Assembly (NCBI GenBank): GCA_025765595.1
Contig: JAIVFH010000012.1
Location: 62,001 to 126,000 of the forward strand
DNA from: Obelidium mucronatum
Lineage: Eukaryota > Chytridiomycota > Chytridiomycetes > Chytridiales > Chytriomycetaceae
Reading direction: 5' to 3'
DNA length: 64,000 nucleotides
The notes below the pieces were generated by a model, which saw only the letters and a list, made by a program, of their open reading frames with translations, made no database searches and was not told where the DNA came from. Position numbers and translations under genes: made by a program. How positions within the stretch are numbered: position 1 is the stretch's first letter; each line of letters opens with the position of its first letter. Positions 11,355-22,795 of this stretch are shown here, one piece after another.

Positions 11355-12689
11355 TTATTTTCGAATTGGTAATACTGGCCACAAAACACGAGTTGCTGAT
11401 ATAGCACAAAAGTCATTTTCGTCAAAGTCTGCACCATCTTCTTGAACTTGCCCTTCTTCCAAAACCTCTTCTTGTTCTTCGCCTTCCTCCAGTTCAATAT
11501 CAGCAGCCTTTTCCACCACCGTAGCCACTTTCCTCCTCCGCATTGCCTCCGATTTAAGAAGCGTTCGTTTTTGATGGGTCCTCTGAATATCTCGATACAC
11601 CTCCGGCTCCAACCCAACAGGAATAACCAAAGGAACAGACCCAATCCCCCCACTCTCTTCAAAACAACCCTGCAAATCCGCTTCCATCTCAATAATCAAT
11701 TCCGCAGCCTCAACAGACCCATAAACACTCGCATACGTTTCCGATTTGAAGGAATACGATTGTTGGTGCAATGCAAGTTCTAGTGCAACTCGATCTTGCT
11801 CCTTTTTTAGGTATTGAGATTGAAGGGTTTGTTCGTGTTCTTGAGCGAGTTCGGCGGCGCGTTTGGCCTTGTAGGCGATTGAGAATCGTTGGATTTCGAT
11901 TTCTTGAGGGGTTAATTCGGATTCGTCGTAGATGGCGTCGCGGTCTACTTCCATTCCAATGAGGGTATCGTCGTCGTTGGACTCGTTTTGTTGTGATTTT
12001 CTCGTTCGTTTCCGGGATTTAGATGATGATGATGATGATGAGACTGGCTGAAGGAGTTCGGTGACGGCGAAAGTTTGCCCGACAGAGAATTCTGGAGCAA
12101 GTGGGGACCCGGATTCCAGTGGAATATAATCTTGTTCTTGATCCCAAGCCCACCATGAATGGGATCCATATGCGTTCCGGTTAGGTTCCCACATTTGAGC
12201 AATTGCAAGTTGAATGTCGTTGTTGGTGTCTTCAGGGTGTTGCAGAACGATTTCAGCAGGTAGTTGGTGGAACACGTTGAGTTCCTGTTGGTATTGCCAC
12301 GCCCAAATGTCGTCACCAGCCAAGACTTGCGTTGTTGAAGAAGGGAAGAGACTTTGTTCTTCTTGTTCAACGTCATCATCCTCATCATCATTGCCGTCAT
12401 CATCGTCCATGACTGAGCCGCAGTCCATCTCATCCACTTCTTCATCCTCATCTTCTTCATCTCCGCCAACTAGTTCTTGCTCATTTTCAAGTAATTCATT
12501 TACAGACAATTCTCTTGTTTGGTTGTTGTAGTTGTAGGTGTTGTTGCTCCTGTTGCTTCTTCGCTGTCGAACTCGCTTTCTTTGCTGACCTGTCGACGCT
12601 GCCGCAGAAGTCGAAAGAATAAAAGCCGCGATTTGCGAAACGGTCGAATTCGAATGCGTCAAAAGCGCTGCGATGGAAGAGAGTTCCAT
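11355..12689 (-). CDS. Unrecognised acidic, nuclear-type protein
   Basis: A single 444-residue frame starts at an ATG at 12689. I do not recognise a family. Visible features are an N-terminal basic patch (QQRKRVRQRRSNR), a long Asp/Glu stretch around residues 75-115, Trp-rich segments (DDIWAWQYQQE, SHSWWAWDQEQDY), a Ser run followed by SRKRTRK that looks like a nuclear localisation signal, and a helical Glu/Gln/Lys region near residues 290-330. A second acidic stretch lies close to the C-terminus. The composition suggests a chromatin or RNA-processing factor, but this is inference. No intron is needed. It sits in the same orientation as its neighbours on both sides. Confidence 0.55.
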   Translation of the reverse strand: MELSSIAALLTHSNSTVSQIAAFILSTSAAASTGQQRKRVRQRRSNRSNNTYNYNNQTRELSVNELLENEQELVGGDEEDEDEEVDEMDCGSVMDDDDGNDDEDDDVEQEEQSLFPSSTTQVLAGDDIWAWQYQQELNVFHQLPAEIVLQHPEDTNNDIQLAIAQMWEPNRNAYGSHSWWAWDQEQDYIPLESGSPLAPEFSVGQTFAVTELLQPVSSSSSSSKSRKRTRKSQQNESNDDDTLIGMEVDRDAIYDESELTPQEIEIQRFSIAYKAKRAAELAQEHEQTLQSQYLKKEQDRVALELALHQQSYSFKSETYASVYGSVEAAELIIEMEADLQGCFEESGGIGSVPLVIPVGLEPEVYRDIQRTHQKRTLLKSEAMRRRKVATVVEKAADIELEEGEEQEEVLEEGQVQEDGADFDENDFCAISATRVLWPVLPIRK

Positions 12690-12836
12690 CGTTTCTCTTT
12701 GGAAGCAATCGAGAAGAACAAACTATTTTTTAAAACGTCAACGACCGTCTCTTCCCACAAGGACAAGGATTCAAGGAATATTCTGGAGTAATTATTGGGA
12801 AGCCGGAAAAAAATATATATACACAATTGAATTCCT

Positions 12837-14371
12837 CTAAAGCATAAGAATCGCCAAACAAACAAATACAAAAATTCGCGTGCAGACCAACATTGACCCA
12901 CCAGAAACATTATCCATAAACCCTTCATCATCCGTAACAACAGTCACCGCCCGCGGATACCCATTCTCAGCCTCTATTCCTCCACCCGTCGCAACAGCAC
13001 CTCCCCCAACAACACCAGCAGTACTCGTAGTAACCTTGAAAAACTCATCCGGCCACGAATCATTAAACCGCGTATACCAATCCTTAGCCCGGGTATCCCC
13101 AATACACTGGCCCACAGGCATGACTTTAAACCCGGCCTTCATCACTAGTTCTAATGTCGGAGCCGCTAGTTTGACAGACCGCGCAAACAAGTCATGTTGT
13201 ATTGATATGATTCCAGGTGGTTTCTGTGGTTGCTGCTGCTGCTGGTTTTCAAGGTTCGAGGGCTTCTTCTTTTTCGAGGTTGTCCAGGTTTTGAATTTTT
13301 GCAGTTCTTGCTGTTCAGTGTAGTTTTGTTGCGGTGGTTCAGTTGAAAAGAACCAGTCGTTGGAGTCCTATATCAGAGTATTATTATGAGTTAAAAAAAA
13401 AAGAGGGTGCAAGTCAAAGTTTTTTTTTTTTTTTTTTTTTTTTTTTGGATTTTGAATTACCTGATTCCAAATAACAGTTTTAAGTCCAACAGATTGAATC
13501 ACAGCTCGAGTTCGATCATCTATATCTCCCCCCGGTGGTCTGAAATAGGTTGGAAACACGCCAATCACATCTTGTATTATTTTGCCCGTCCATAGAATCT
13601 ACAAGTCAGTACAATAAAAATGAAACGGTAAAAAAAAAAAAACTAATTTTCGCAAGAAAAATCCCCCTTACCTCTCCCAATAGCTGCTCATTTGTCAACA
13701 GCGTTATTGGTTTATGACTCCACGTGCTGCTTGCAAAGTGGTTATTAATCATAAAAATCGATCCCCCACGCAAGTACTTACTGAATGCTATATATAGTGT
13801 AGTATTCATTTTTTTAGTTACTTCAGAATAAGAATAATAACAAGCCCCCACTTACCCAATCTGATGACCCGCTTTATAAGCCTTCAACAACACCTCTGCC
13901 GCCTGCCCCTTCCCCTCCCTCACTCTACTCCCTACAACAAAAAACGTAACCTTCACGCCCACAGATTTCAAATGATCCAATAACCCAGCCGTAAACGGCC
14001 CAGGCCCATCGTCATACGTTATCGCCCATGAAGTCGCGTTGTCGCAGGATGTAATGTCGGGGGACCAGTCTGGGTGCAATGCTGGCGTCATTTTCACGGG
14101 TGTGGTTGGGATTGTGGTGGTGGTGTTGGAATGTAGGTATTTTTGTACCCAGCCGAGTTTCGGGGCGGGACCAACTTGATTGATTGGTGGATATTTACTG
14201 AAACTGTACAGTGTGTGCGTGTGTTTATAATAATGCTTTGTCAGTCGGTTTAGATGACCAGTGAGTGAGGAGTGGCTTCAAATTTTTTTTTACACTCAAC
14301 TCATATGTGACGGCGCTGTGAATGCTGGTGGTAACGGTGCATGCAACAATGAGAAATCCAAGAAAATGCAT
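12837..14371 (-). CDS. Chitin/polysaccharide deacetylase, secreted, probably GPI-anchored
   Basis: Six exons: 14371-14301, 14203-13856, 13787-13782, 13726-13672, 13598-13461 and 13367-12837; the sum is 1149 nt (382 residues) with every junction in frame. Exon 1 encodes a signal peptide (MHFLGFLIVACTVTTSIHSA). The NodB domain shows motif 1 TYDDGPG, motif 2 HTWSH (the metal-binding pair, completed only by the 6-nt third exon), motif 3 RPPGG and motif 4 ISIQHDL. The C-terminus ends in a short hydrophobic tail (IFVFVCLAILML) after a Gly/Ser-containing stretch, as in GPI-anchored fungal chitin deacetylases. The enzyme would deacetylate wall chitin to chitosan outside the cell. The start was chosen because it alone supplies a signal peptide. 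Confidence 0.85.
13420..13446. repeat. Mononucleotide tract (T27)
   Basis: An uninterrupted T run lies inside the last intron (13368-13460) of the deacetylase gene. It is A-rich in the transcript, so it is not the polypyrimidine tract of that intron. Confidence 0.9.
13782..13787 (-). other. 6-nt microexon (CATTCA) in the deacetylase gene
   Basis: It is flanked by an upstream intron (13788-13855, donor GTAAGTGG, acceptor TATATAG) and a downstream intron (13727-13781, donor GTAAGTAC, acceptor CAAGCAG). Joining GG + CATTCA + CACGTGG gives Gly-Ile-His-Thr-Trp-Ser-His, the canonical NodB motif 2. Direct read-through instead gives Ser-Ser-Thr-Trp-Ser-His and loses the first histidine. Skipping the exon keeps the frame but removes the histidine. 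Confidence 0.75.
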
Positions 14372-14573
14372 GAGTGTTTTGCAGTTGTTTATCTTGGCTG
14401 CTCTCGAATGTCGAGTTCAGTATTTTTTTTTCCGGCGGGATCATTTAATTTTACTTTTGTACGTTACTTGAATTATTTCAAAGTTGTGAATACAAGTCTT
14501 TGTTTTATTACATATTAAAATGTGTGCAGACTCGGGGGAAAAGAGTTGAAGACGTTGAAGGCCGCATTTTCAA

Positions 14574-16836
14574 TCATCCCAAATCCATTCCATTTTCCTC
14601 CTGCTCCTCCTCACCGTCGCCATCCTCTTCGTTCTCATCATCGCCATCTCCACCAGCCCCATGGGAAAAATTGCTTTCATTGGACCCTTGCGCGTTTGGT
14701 GGGGTCCCAACATCCTGAGAATCATCATCCTCATCACCAACACCACTGCCATCATCATCATCTTCTTCTTCTTCTTCATCACCATCCCCACCTCCAGTTC
14801 CAGCCAATTCAGCCCCACCTTCACCTATTTGTTCACCTCCTCCACCTAACCCTTCCACTTCCTCCTCATCAGTTTTCAACTTCTTTCGAATCTCGCGCAT
14901 CTCTCTTCTCTGCGCAATCCCTTCAATGATATTAGACCGCCGATCCGTTTCAAGTCGACACCGTTCATGCTCCACCAACGCAGACATTTTCTCAAACCTC
15001 GCGAGAACAAGCCCGACTTTTTTGAGTTGTAATTCAGCGGCTCGGATCTCTAGTTCAGAAGACGGAGGACCAGCGACGGTATTCGATAATGACGGTGTTG
15101 ATAGTTTAGGACTTTTGGTTGGAGACGTAGCTATTGAACCACGTCGATGCTTCGCTTTTTCGGTAGATGACAATGTATGATGGTGGTGATGGTGATGGTG
15201 GTGTGTATACGCTCGAATCCCAGCATCTGCAACTGCTTTCCCAAGTTCCTTGTCTACTACAGATGCCAAGAGTGCAGAGAGTGCCATTCCAGGATCTTCT
15301 ACGGGTGTTACGGGTAAGGCTTCTAATACACTGACGGGCCACATTGGTTTCACGTCCTTCAACTTTCTCTTTCTCTTCTTTGATGGTGTAGTAGTAGTAG
15401 TAGTAGTAGTAGTACCAGTAGGAGCACTAGAACTCTCACCCTCTTCCACTCGATTCAACAACTCAGTCGCATTCCGATACGCCAACACACCCACCCCACC
15501 ACCACCACTACTACCCCCACCCTCGACCAAATACGGTTCTTCAATCGTCATGCCCAGAAACCGTTCCACACATTCCTCCTTACTCCGCGTCCCAATATGA
15601 AACGCAACTTTCCCCCAATCTTCATCGAAATGCTCTACCCCTTCCAACAACAAAAACACTTCTTCTTGGGTCCATGGGAGGCGTTGTTTGTCTACGCCTT
15701 CGGATTCATTGTCGTAGAGTTCTTCGAGGTCGATAGAGTCGTCTTCGTCGTCTTCTTCTTCTTGTTCAGTAGGGTCATTACTTCCGCTACCGCCGCCGTC
15801 GTTGAGTTTCCGGAGTGCGATTTCTTCGGGTGTTGAGCCGTGCCCGATTTTCACAAAGTCGCAGCTGAGGAGGTGGGATGGGAATCGACCGTCTTCAAAA
15901 CAGCCTCCGCAAACGTCGAGAGAGATGGCTTTGATGCAGTGCCATCTGGTTTCAGTTTGTTTTGTTCGTTTTGATGAAGTAGTAGTTGGTGTAGTTGTTG
16001 TGGTTGCCGTTGTAGTGGCGGCTGCAGGGTCGTTCGTGGGATTCGTGTTTAACGACTCTTTGGCTAGTTTCGCACTGCGACCGCACAAGACGCCGCATGA
16101 ACTGCATGTTATGGGTGGAGCACGTTTGTAGCGTTGGATTCGTTGTTCCTGCAAGCCAGCGAGACGCTGGCGCAGCCGGGCCACGACGTCCTTGTCGTGC
16201 TGGCTGGAGGAGAGGGGTTTCTTGAGTGTTGGATCACTTTGATCGGTTGCAGGCGGCAGAGACTGCAGAGTGTCCTTGGGTGGTTCACAGTCAACCGCCG
16301 ACGGAGCCGACACCAGCGAAAGCGCGTCGACGGGCGTATGGGCTGTGATGCGGAAGTGGCCGTGGAAGACGGGGCCGACGCGGCTCGGACGCGCATCGGG
16401 CTCGAGCTGGTAGTTGACGAGGCCCCACTGCTCGAGGAAGGCGTGGATGCGCACGACTGCGGCGACGTCGCCGACGAGGTTGCGGCGGCACGCGGTGACG
16501 CAGAGGTACTCGTGCGGGTTCGCGCGGAACGCGTTGACCATGAAGTTGCGGTGGTGCACGTACAGCTGCGGCGTCTTCGACGCGTGGCGGCCGTTGAAGA
16601 ACTCAGGCAGCGCGCGCCGCTCCACGCCCGCAACGCCCGCGAGCGAGAACCACGCCGCGTGCGAGGGCACTGCGATCTCCGCAAACTGCTTCGCGAGCGT
16701 CTGCGTGCGCGGGACCGGGAACACTGCCGGCTTACGTAAGGCGCGTGAGTGTCTCTTTTTTCTTTCTTTCTTTTGTCGGCGTTACCTGGAACACTGCACT
16801 GTCGGTCGTGGATGCCGTCGTCGACGTCGTGGGCAT
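14574..16836 (-). CDS. SWI3/RSC8/SMARCC-type chromatin-remodelling subunit
   Basis: Two exons, 16836-16786 and 16730-14574, split by a 55-nt intron, give 735 residues. Near the N-terminus is a SWIRM domain (IAVPSHAAWF, YLCVTACRRNLVGDV, LEQWGLVNYQLEPDARP). A Cys-rich zinc segment follows (CSSCGVLCG ... CGGCFEDGRFPSHL), then a SANT domain (LPWTQEEVFLLLEGVEHFDE ... GTRSKEECVERFL). The C-terminal part has a His9 run, a coiled coil (ELEIRAAELQLKKVGLVLARFEKM) and a long Asp/Glu tail. This is the order in SWI3/RSC8 scaffold proteins of SWI/SNF and RSC. The first exon and the SWIRM region are much more GC-rich than the rest of the gene. Confidence 0.88.
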
Positions 16837-17132
16837 TGATTTTGTGTGTACAACGACAATTTTCTCTTTCATCAACACCACAAAAATCATGGATATTGCT
16901 TTATTCATCCCATCATAATAAATATAAAATAGAAAGAATTGAAAGTAAAACCCGGTCAAAAGTGTCAGCAAATCTTAAAAGACACGCGCAGCTATAGTAC
17001 AAAACCTGCTGTGATAAACCATATTAATATTCAATGTGCAATTGCTTTTGAACTCATCAAAACGCTTTTTGTAAAAGAAAATAATTATGTATATTTATGA
17101 ATTAATTTTAATGCTTGCTATTTGTTTTGAAA

Positions 17133-18096
17133 ATGGGCTTACTGTTGACCATAACGGCAGCAGTCCTGCTTCTTCTCCACAGCATCTCACTCGCCTTCTT
17201 TCTGGACAACTTTCCTCTGCTCCATATAAATACCATAGTCTGCGGCGCAGCCCTGGTATACTTGATTGGATCGCTTGTATCGCTGCATTTCCTAGACAAC
17301 TTGCGCCCAGCATCTCTGGATCAGTGGCTGTACATGTGAGTTCCGTCTCCTTCATTCTTGAATCCCCATGTGCTCATCATCATCCTTTTTTTCACCTTCG
17401 TTAAAAGCTACATCGCATTGTCTATGACAAGTCGTTTCGCACTATCAAAGTGGCTGGCTGGTGCAACAACAACCAACAACCAAGCGGCGGACTGCCAATA
17501 TGCATCTGACTGTTTCGAAGCTACTACTACTGTTTCCGAATCTCTTCAATCTCTTTTGGTGTATATTGAGCACTTGTTGGTTTGCGAATTCGTTGCAACT
17601 GTGACTGGGCAAATGTTTCAGGTTGGGATCACGCACTTGATGTTAGAAACCAAAAAAAAAATGTAACATCATTCTCTTTCTAAAAAATGAATAGACAACT
17701 TTATTAAACAAGCTAAGTTTCATCTCCTGGAAAGTTTGGGTGAATCTGGGAACCCCTTTTGGTATCCTTGTTGTCTTGACAAGTTGTTTGCGAGTGATGC
17801 GTACCTTGAATCACGGAGAAAATGAGGAGGATGACGAGGAGTTTGGTTTTTACATGGGTTTGCTGGAGAAGGTGCTTGTTGTTGGAGTTGTTGTGTTTGG
17901 GATTGTTTTGGTGCGGTTGGTGCACTTTGTAAAGGTGAGAACTTACTCTTTCGGAATTGCTTTTTTTTTCTTTTAAAAACGTGATTCCTTTTTTGTTCTT
18001 CGATAGGAGTTGAATTTGTTTCTGCGGGCAGAGTGTATATTGGACCAACAACAAGACGTTCACAAGCAAGACAAAGGCGTCAAGGATATAGTATAG
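17133..18096 (+). CDS. Small multi-pass membrane protein, unrecognised
   Basis: Exons 17133-17335, 17408-17621, 17695-17934 and 18007-18096 total 747 nt (248 residues); introns of 72, 73 and 72 nt have GTGAGT/GTTGGG donors and AAG/TAG acceptors. Hydrophobic segments lie at about residues 3-22 (LLLTITAAVLLLLHSISLAF) and 34-52 in exon 1, and in exon 3 (FGILVVLTSCLRV and VLVVGVVVFGIVLVRLVHFV), with an acidic loop NEEDDEEFG between the last two. The C-terminus is short and polar. I see no diagnostic motif. It lies head-to-head with the SWI3 gene across about 300 bp. Confidence 0.6.
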
Positions 18097-18184
18097 TTTC
18101 TCAAAATAGCAGTACATCATACGATAAAAAAAATAGAATACAATTCTAATATTTATGATCAACCGAGCACATTCCCCCCCTTCT

Positions 18185-18869
18185 TCATACTCCAAACGAC
18201 TTGAACCGCGATTCAATCGGCGCAACAACCTTATCCGGCAGCACAACCCCCGACTCCACAACCCCAAACGGAATCTGAGCAATCATCCGCCACGACTCCG
18301 GCAACCCATACGCTACAACCGTATCCTTCTCCGTATGCGCTTGGTAGTGCTGCAACGACGCGCCAAGCCCGGCTTCCGCAAGTGCCGTCCAGATTGCAAA
18401 CTGCAGAATCCCGCTCCCATGTGCTTGGAATTCAGGGAATAAAGGTTTGGCGGCAGGGAATTTTTCAGAGACTGTTTGGATGACGGCGTCGTCTTCCCAA
18501 ATGAGGACTGTTCCGTATCCTTTTTGGTAGGATGATAATTTGGCGATTGTGCCAGTTAACTATGAATCAATTTGTTGAAATGGTTTAAATTGAGTTGGAT
18601 GAATGATCATTCAACTAAAAAACACTCACATGATCGCCGGATTGGACCTTCTTGACGTTTTCAATCGCAGTCTGCCAATACTTGATGTGATCCTCCTTGA
18701 CAAGAAGCACTGCGCGGGAGGACTGAGAGTTGAAAAAGGAAGGTGCATGGATGAGTGCGAATTTGACCAAGTTTTCGAGTTCAGTGTCAGATAGGGGAGA
18801 GTTGGCAGTGATTGCGCGGTGCGATCTACGTGCAAGGAGTGCTTGACCGAAAGGAGTTGAGGAAGACAT
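18185..18869 (-). CDS. Nitroreductase-family protein, Frm2/Hbn1-like
   Basis: Exons 18869-18630 and 18559-18185 (70-nt intron, donor GTGAGTG, acceptor TCATAG) encode 204 residues. The N-terminus FGQALLARRSHRAITANSPL matches the FMN-binding RRSxR region of nitroreductases, and the second exon has the family-typical GTVLIWED and WTALAEAGLGASLQHY segments. Proteins of this group are small flavin-dependent oxidoreductases linked in yeast to lipid signalling and stress. The length is normal for the Frm2/Hbn1 group. It converges with the upstream membrane-protein gene, with only 88 bp between stop codons. Confidence 0.82.
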
Positions 18870-19087
18870 TTTGTTGTTTTTTTTTGAGTTTTGATGGGTA
18901 ATTTGAAATCACCGTTTCAAAAATAGATCCAATTGGTCCAAAAAAAGGTCCTAAGATGTTCTAGAGAGAGGATATATTGCATCATTGCATGGTATATTTG
19001 AAATGAAGTGAACAAGCAGAACGCAAAAGCAAGGGTTAAAAAAAAAAGTATCACAATACAAAAAAAGAAGGCCATCTCGTTACTACA

Positions 19088-20022
19088 ATGGTTCTCATAG
19101 GTGTTCTCATTGGCTCAGTCAGACCCGGCAGAAACGGATTCAGACTTGCAAAATTCATCCAAGACGAATTGGAAAAGAAGCATGACGTCCAAGTCGTCTT
19201 GATTGATCCTCTGGAGCTGAATCTACCAATCGTAACTGGTACATATGCTAAAATCAAGGACTCTCCTGATTGTGAGTAATCTATTTTTCGTTAACCACTG
19301 TTTGAAATGGGGGGGTGCAGAATTTTAAATGTCCTTGAAATAAGGTCCTCCTGCTTTGAAAGAGCTTCAAAAAGTGTTTCAATCTATCGATGCATTGCTG
19401 GTAGTTACACCCGAATATAGTCACAGTTACTCCCCAGCAGTTGGCAATACATTGAGTGAGAAAACGCGATTGGGAAAATTTTCACAAAACGATAAAAAAA
19501 CTCACCCCATAACACTCAGACTACTTTCGGGAATCCGAGTTCTACTTGAAGCCAGCGGGCGTCTCCACGTATACTGTCGGGTCTTTTGGAGGAGTCCGAG
19601 CAGAAGCTGCCATCCTCCCATTATTCCAGAGTCTGGGGCTTGTCGCCATCCCAAAAGTCTTTCCCGTGCCTTACATTCACAAGGCCTTGTCTGAAGACGG
19701 GCAAGTCCCGGATTCAACGAGTTTTCCAACTATTCGAGAACTGTTTAACGCGTTTGCTGATGAATTGATTTGGACTGCGAGGGCTTTGAAAACAGCAAAG
19801 GCGCATTCTCCGGTTGATCAGGAATTTAAGACGGTGAATGCAGTCGCTCCTATTCCAACTGCACCAACACGGGAAAATCGCTCTGCTGTGCCTGTCCTCA
19901 GATCTCGGGAATCAAAGGTGTTGAACAAGGTTATCACAACAAAGACGTCAACAGTGACAATTGGGGGTGTTACAACAAAAACAGAAGTTGTAACGACGGA
20001 TTATAAGCCAGTGGCAGTGTAG
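19088..20022 (+). CDS. NADPH-dependent FMN reductase-like flavoprotein
   Basis: Exons 19088-19271, 19345-19455 and 19520-20022 (introns of 73 and 64 nt) encode 265 residues. The start shows GVLIGSVRPGRNGFRLAKF, the phosphate-binding loop of FMN reductases. The middle has DALLVVTPEYSHSYSPAVGN, matching the family's TPEYN/HS flavin-contact segment, and YTVGSFGGVRAEAAILPL corresponds to the third conserved loop. The C-terminal 70 residues are an extra low-complexity Thr/Val tail (KVITTKTSTVTIGGVTTKTE) not needed for the fold. It is divergent from the nitroreductase gene with 218 bp between starts, so the two flavoenzymes may share a promoter. Confidence 0.85.
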
Positions 20023-20172
20023 ACCTAGAATAAATTGTTTTCAGTGTGCCCCAAAAACGCATTCCTGCAAAGAAACCAAGTATCTGAATATTTAGGTATC
20101 CAACAAGACAATCTATTCATCAAAAAACAAAAAGCAGACAATTGAAAGCCCTTGTAACCCCTGCCTCTCTTC

Positions 20173-21812
20173 TCACACATGCTTAAGTCTAAACAAGCCC
20201 TGTCTCCCATCCGAACTAATCCACTCCCCAATCAACAAACCCCCTCCAATCCTTCCACGATACGCAACCTTAACCTCCTGCCCATCAGCACCAATCGCCG
20301 TCTCCCCAAAATCAACAAAGAACCCATTCTCAGAAACAACTCCATCCACCTTCAACTCATCAACCACATTCTCACCCGTAAAGGAACTTCCAGAAACAGG
20401 ATCAAACGCCAACTCAAACTTCATTCTGTACCGCGCAATCACACAAACTCCTTCCAACCCGCCCTTTTCATCTGCATCCGGGGTCCCGATTTTGGCCTTC
20501 AAGGACGCGAGTTCCTTGTCTTCGTCAGCGTCGAGTTGGTCGACAACCACGATTTCCAGTTCTTCTCCGAAACCGACCCAGGTTCCGTTAAAGTGTTGGG
20601 TTTTGGAACCGTTGTTGTGGTCTGTGTGAGTGGGTGCGGTTGAAAGGTTCGAGACGGAGCCGGGTTTGATTGTGTTTGCGACTTGTGTTGCGGTGGCGAG
20701 TCCGGTTGTGATTACGGTTGAGGCGAGGGCGACAGTGGATTTGACGAGTGTTTGGGTGCGCGAGAGTTTTCCAGGTGTTGGTGCGGAGGATGTGGGTGTG
20801 CTTGATGTTGTGGAGGTGGTGGATTGTGGTCTTGGTGCGGTGGTGGGTGGTTCTGGGTTCGTTGGGGAACGCGACTTTTGGATTGGGGAAAGGACGGGGA
20901 ATTCGTTGTATGTCGATGAAGGCGGGTTTTGTGGTGGGCTGTATTCTGGTAGACCGACATCTGCTGTGTGCGCAGAAGATTCTTGGGGAACACCAGCTGG
21001 AGTTGTTGGATCAATTGAGCGCGGTGTAGATGCAGCACCACCAGGAGCAGTAGCAGCCGCTGAAGTCTTTGATCGTTTCGCAGCATTAAACCCTGGAATC
21101 TTGATGTTTGCACGCGAGAGAATATCCTGGAACATGTTGATATCAAATGCACCAGGATGATATTCTCCACCAGCAGCGTTGGCGCCAGGATTCTCCGCGT
21201 TCCGTTGAGCAAACTTCTTGTTGAGCTGTTGAACTGCAATTCCACCGAAATGAGTAACCAACGGTTCCACAACAGTGTGAGTCACGGTATCTCCCATTTT
21301 GTGTCCGAGAACGACGGAAACGAGTTGTCCAGCGATCATGACGTACAGGTTTTCATCAGGTGCCTGTTTGAAGACACAAAAATTGAAACAAGCGTTATTG
21401 GTCTGTAGCGCACCCATACATCACAAAGTATAGCACACAGATAATCGCAAAAAAAAAATCAATTTACATGTTCCAAAGGCGTCAATCCTCTCCGTTGGAC
21501 CTCCTTGAGCACATCCGAATGCTGAATAAACGTCTCCTTTGTCGCCAGACCCGACTTTGCCACTGAAAAGATGGACATGGGGGACTTATAAATCAGCTTT
21601 GATGATGATCCAACTGCTTTGGCGATTGCCTTTTTGTGGTTTGTTCTTGCCACTCGTTCCAGCTCAAGAAGCGTCTAACATACTGTGTTAGTGGCTTCGT
21701 AAGGAAATAGCGGCGCATTTGCACTTACTGCATTGTCGATGCGGGAGAGAGCGTGGGCGTTTGGGATCGCCAGCGGCTTTTGCTGCGGCGGCGTTCGTTT
21801 GAAGAGTGGCAT
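20173..21812 (-). CDS. Unrecognised protein with a conserved C-terminal beta-rich domain
   Basis: Exons 21812-21729, 21674-21468 and 21363-20173 (introns of 54 and 104 nt) total 1482 nt (493 residues) in frame. The start ATG is followed by MPLFKRTPPQQKPLAIPNAH. The second exon is basic; the third begins with a hydrophobic/amphipathic segment (LYVMIAGQLVSVVLGHKMGD), then a long Pro/Ser/Thr disordered linker. The C-terminal 150 residues (TWVGFGEELEIVVVDQLDAD ... ARYRMKFELAFDPVSG ... GRIGGGLLIGEWIS) look like a folded beta domain. I cannot assign a family. Confidence 0.6.
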
Positions 21813-22384
21813 TTTGGGGTTCGAATGCAAACAAACAAGAGTTAAGCACCGACACCGAAAACTCCGAAAAGAGTTGATTATTGAAATTTACGAGACAACT
21901 ATTCCCGGCGTTTTCTAAAAGGCAGTCCGACGCGCTGCCGCCACTCGGGCAGCTTAACGATGTTGAATCACGACACCTCAAACGACACGTCCTTGTCAGA
22001 CTGTCAGTGTTCAAAAAGGCAACCAAAAGACAAAGCATTGCCATCATTCTTGTTCATGCACAAGTTGTTCAACGTTCATGTCTTATTTGTGGCACGCTCG
22101 TAGATAATAGTTGAAGACATCACGTTTCGCGCTGTGTTAAAGTTTGAAGAAGAATAGGGAAGAATAAGAAAGAATCACGATTAAACGTCATGTTCATAAA
22201 CATTCATTTAAAAACAATTGCTGTTTGATTATAATCGTGGTTAGCTCATAGATAAGGCTGGGTACTCTGGTAACGAACGGAAGCAACTTGAGCTGTGAAC
22301 ACAACACAAATACAATGACAACTCAGAATACCACTCAGCCGCTATCGTGAACCATTTGGTTGTAATTGATGAACGCAATTTTAG
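21813..22384. other. Intergenic region left of the transposon
   Basis: No gene supported. Before the insertion this stretch would have run straight into the kinase gene now starting at 27457, so it probably holds the divergent promoter region for that kinase and the gene ending at 21812. Confidence 0.5.
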
Positions 22385-22393
22385 GAACAAGGT
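22385..22393. repeat. Target-site duplication, left copy (GAACAAGGT)
   Basis: A nine-base direct repeat abuts the left end of the transposon; the identical copy abuts the right end at 27401-27409. Confidence 0.88.
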
Positions 22394-22795
22394 TAGGCTC
22401 AGTGTCAGCCTTGCTCTCGGAACTCTCAAAAAGAAAAAATAAAAAAAATTTCCATTTTCGAGCCCCAGCGAGAAGGCTGATCGACAATCTTCAAAACCCG
22501 CCAACTCCATTTTTTGTAGCGGAAGAACCAGCGGATGGATCTTCCTCAAATTCGGCACAGGTGTAGTTCAACTTATTTTATTAGTTTTGGCGGCCTTTTG
22601 GCCACGTGTTTCTGACAGTTTCCGTTTGAATAGTGGGGCCGCGTTTCAGACGTCTCCAGTGGACTCAAAACACGCTATATGCTCCTATGTCTTGTTTTTT
22701 TTTCAGTATATCCAATATATCAACATATTCTATTACCGTTCGACACGTTGATTTGACCTGGAAATCATTTTTTGTTCTGTCCGGAAACACATCAA
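22394..22795 (+). repeat. Left terminal inverted repeat (402 bp)
   Basis: Its reverse complement is at 26999-27400. It contains an ATG at 22687 followed by a polypyrimidine tract and TTCAG, so it could supply promoter, first exon and splice acceptor to the helicase gene. Confidence 0.9.

Noticed and set aside
14500..14929. Pro/His-rich plus-strand frames opposite the acidic tail of the SWI3 gene
   Set aside because: They are antisense of Asp/Glu/Gly codons with no start context or homologous features.
16109..16684. Ser/Arg-rich alternative frame in the GC-rich SWIRM exon
   Set aside because: The competing frame encodes a recognisable SWIRM domain and joins the SANT region.
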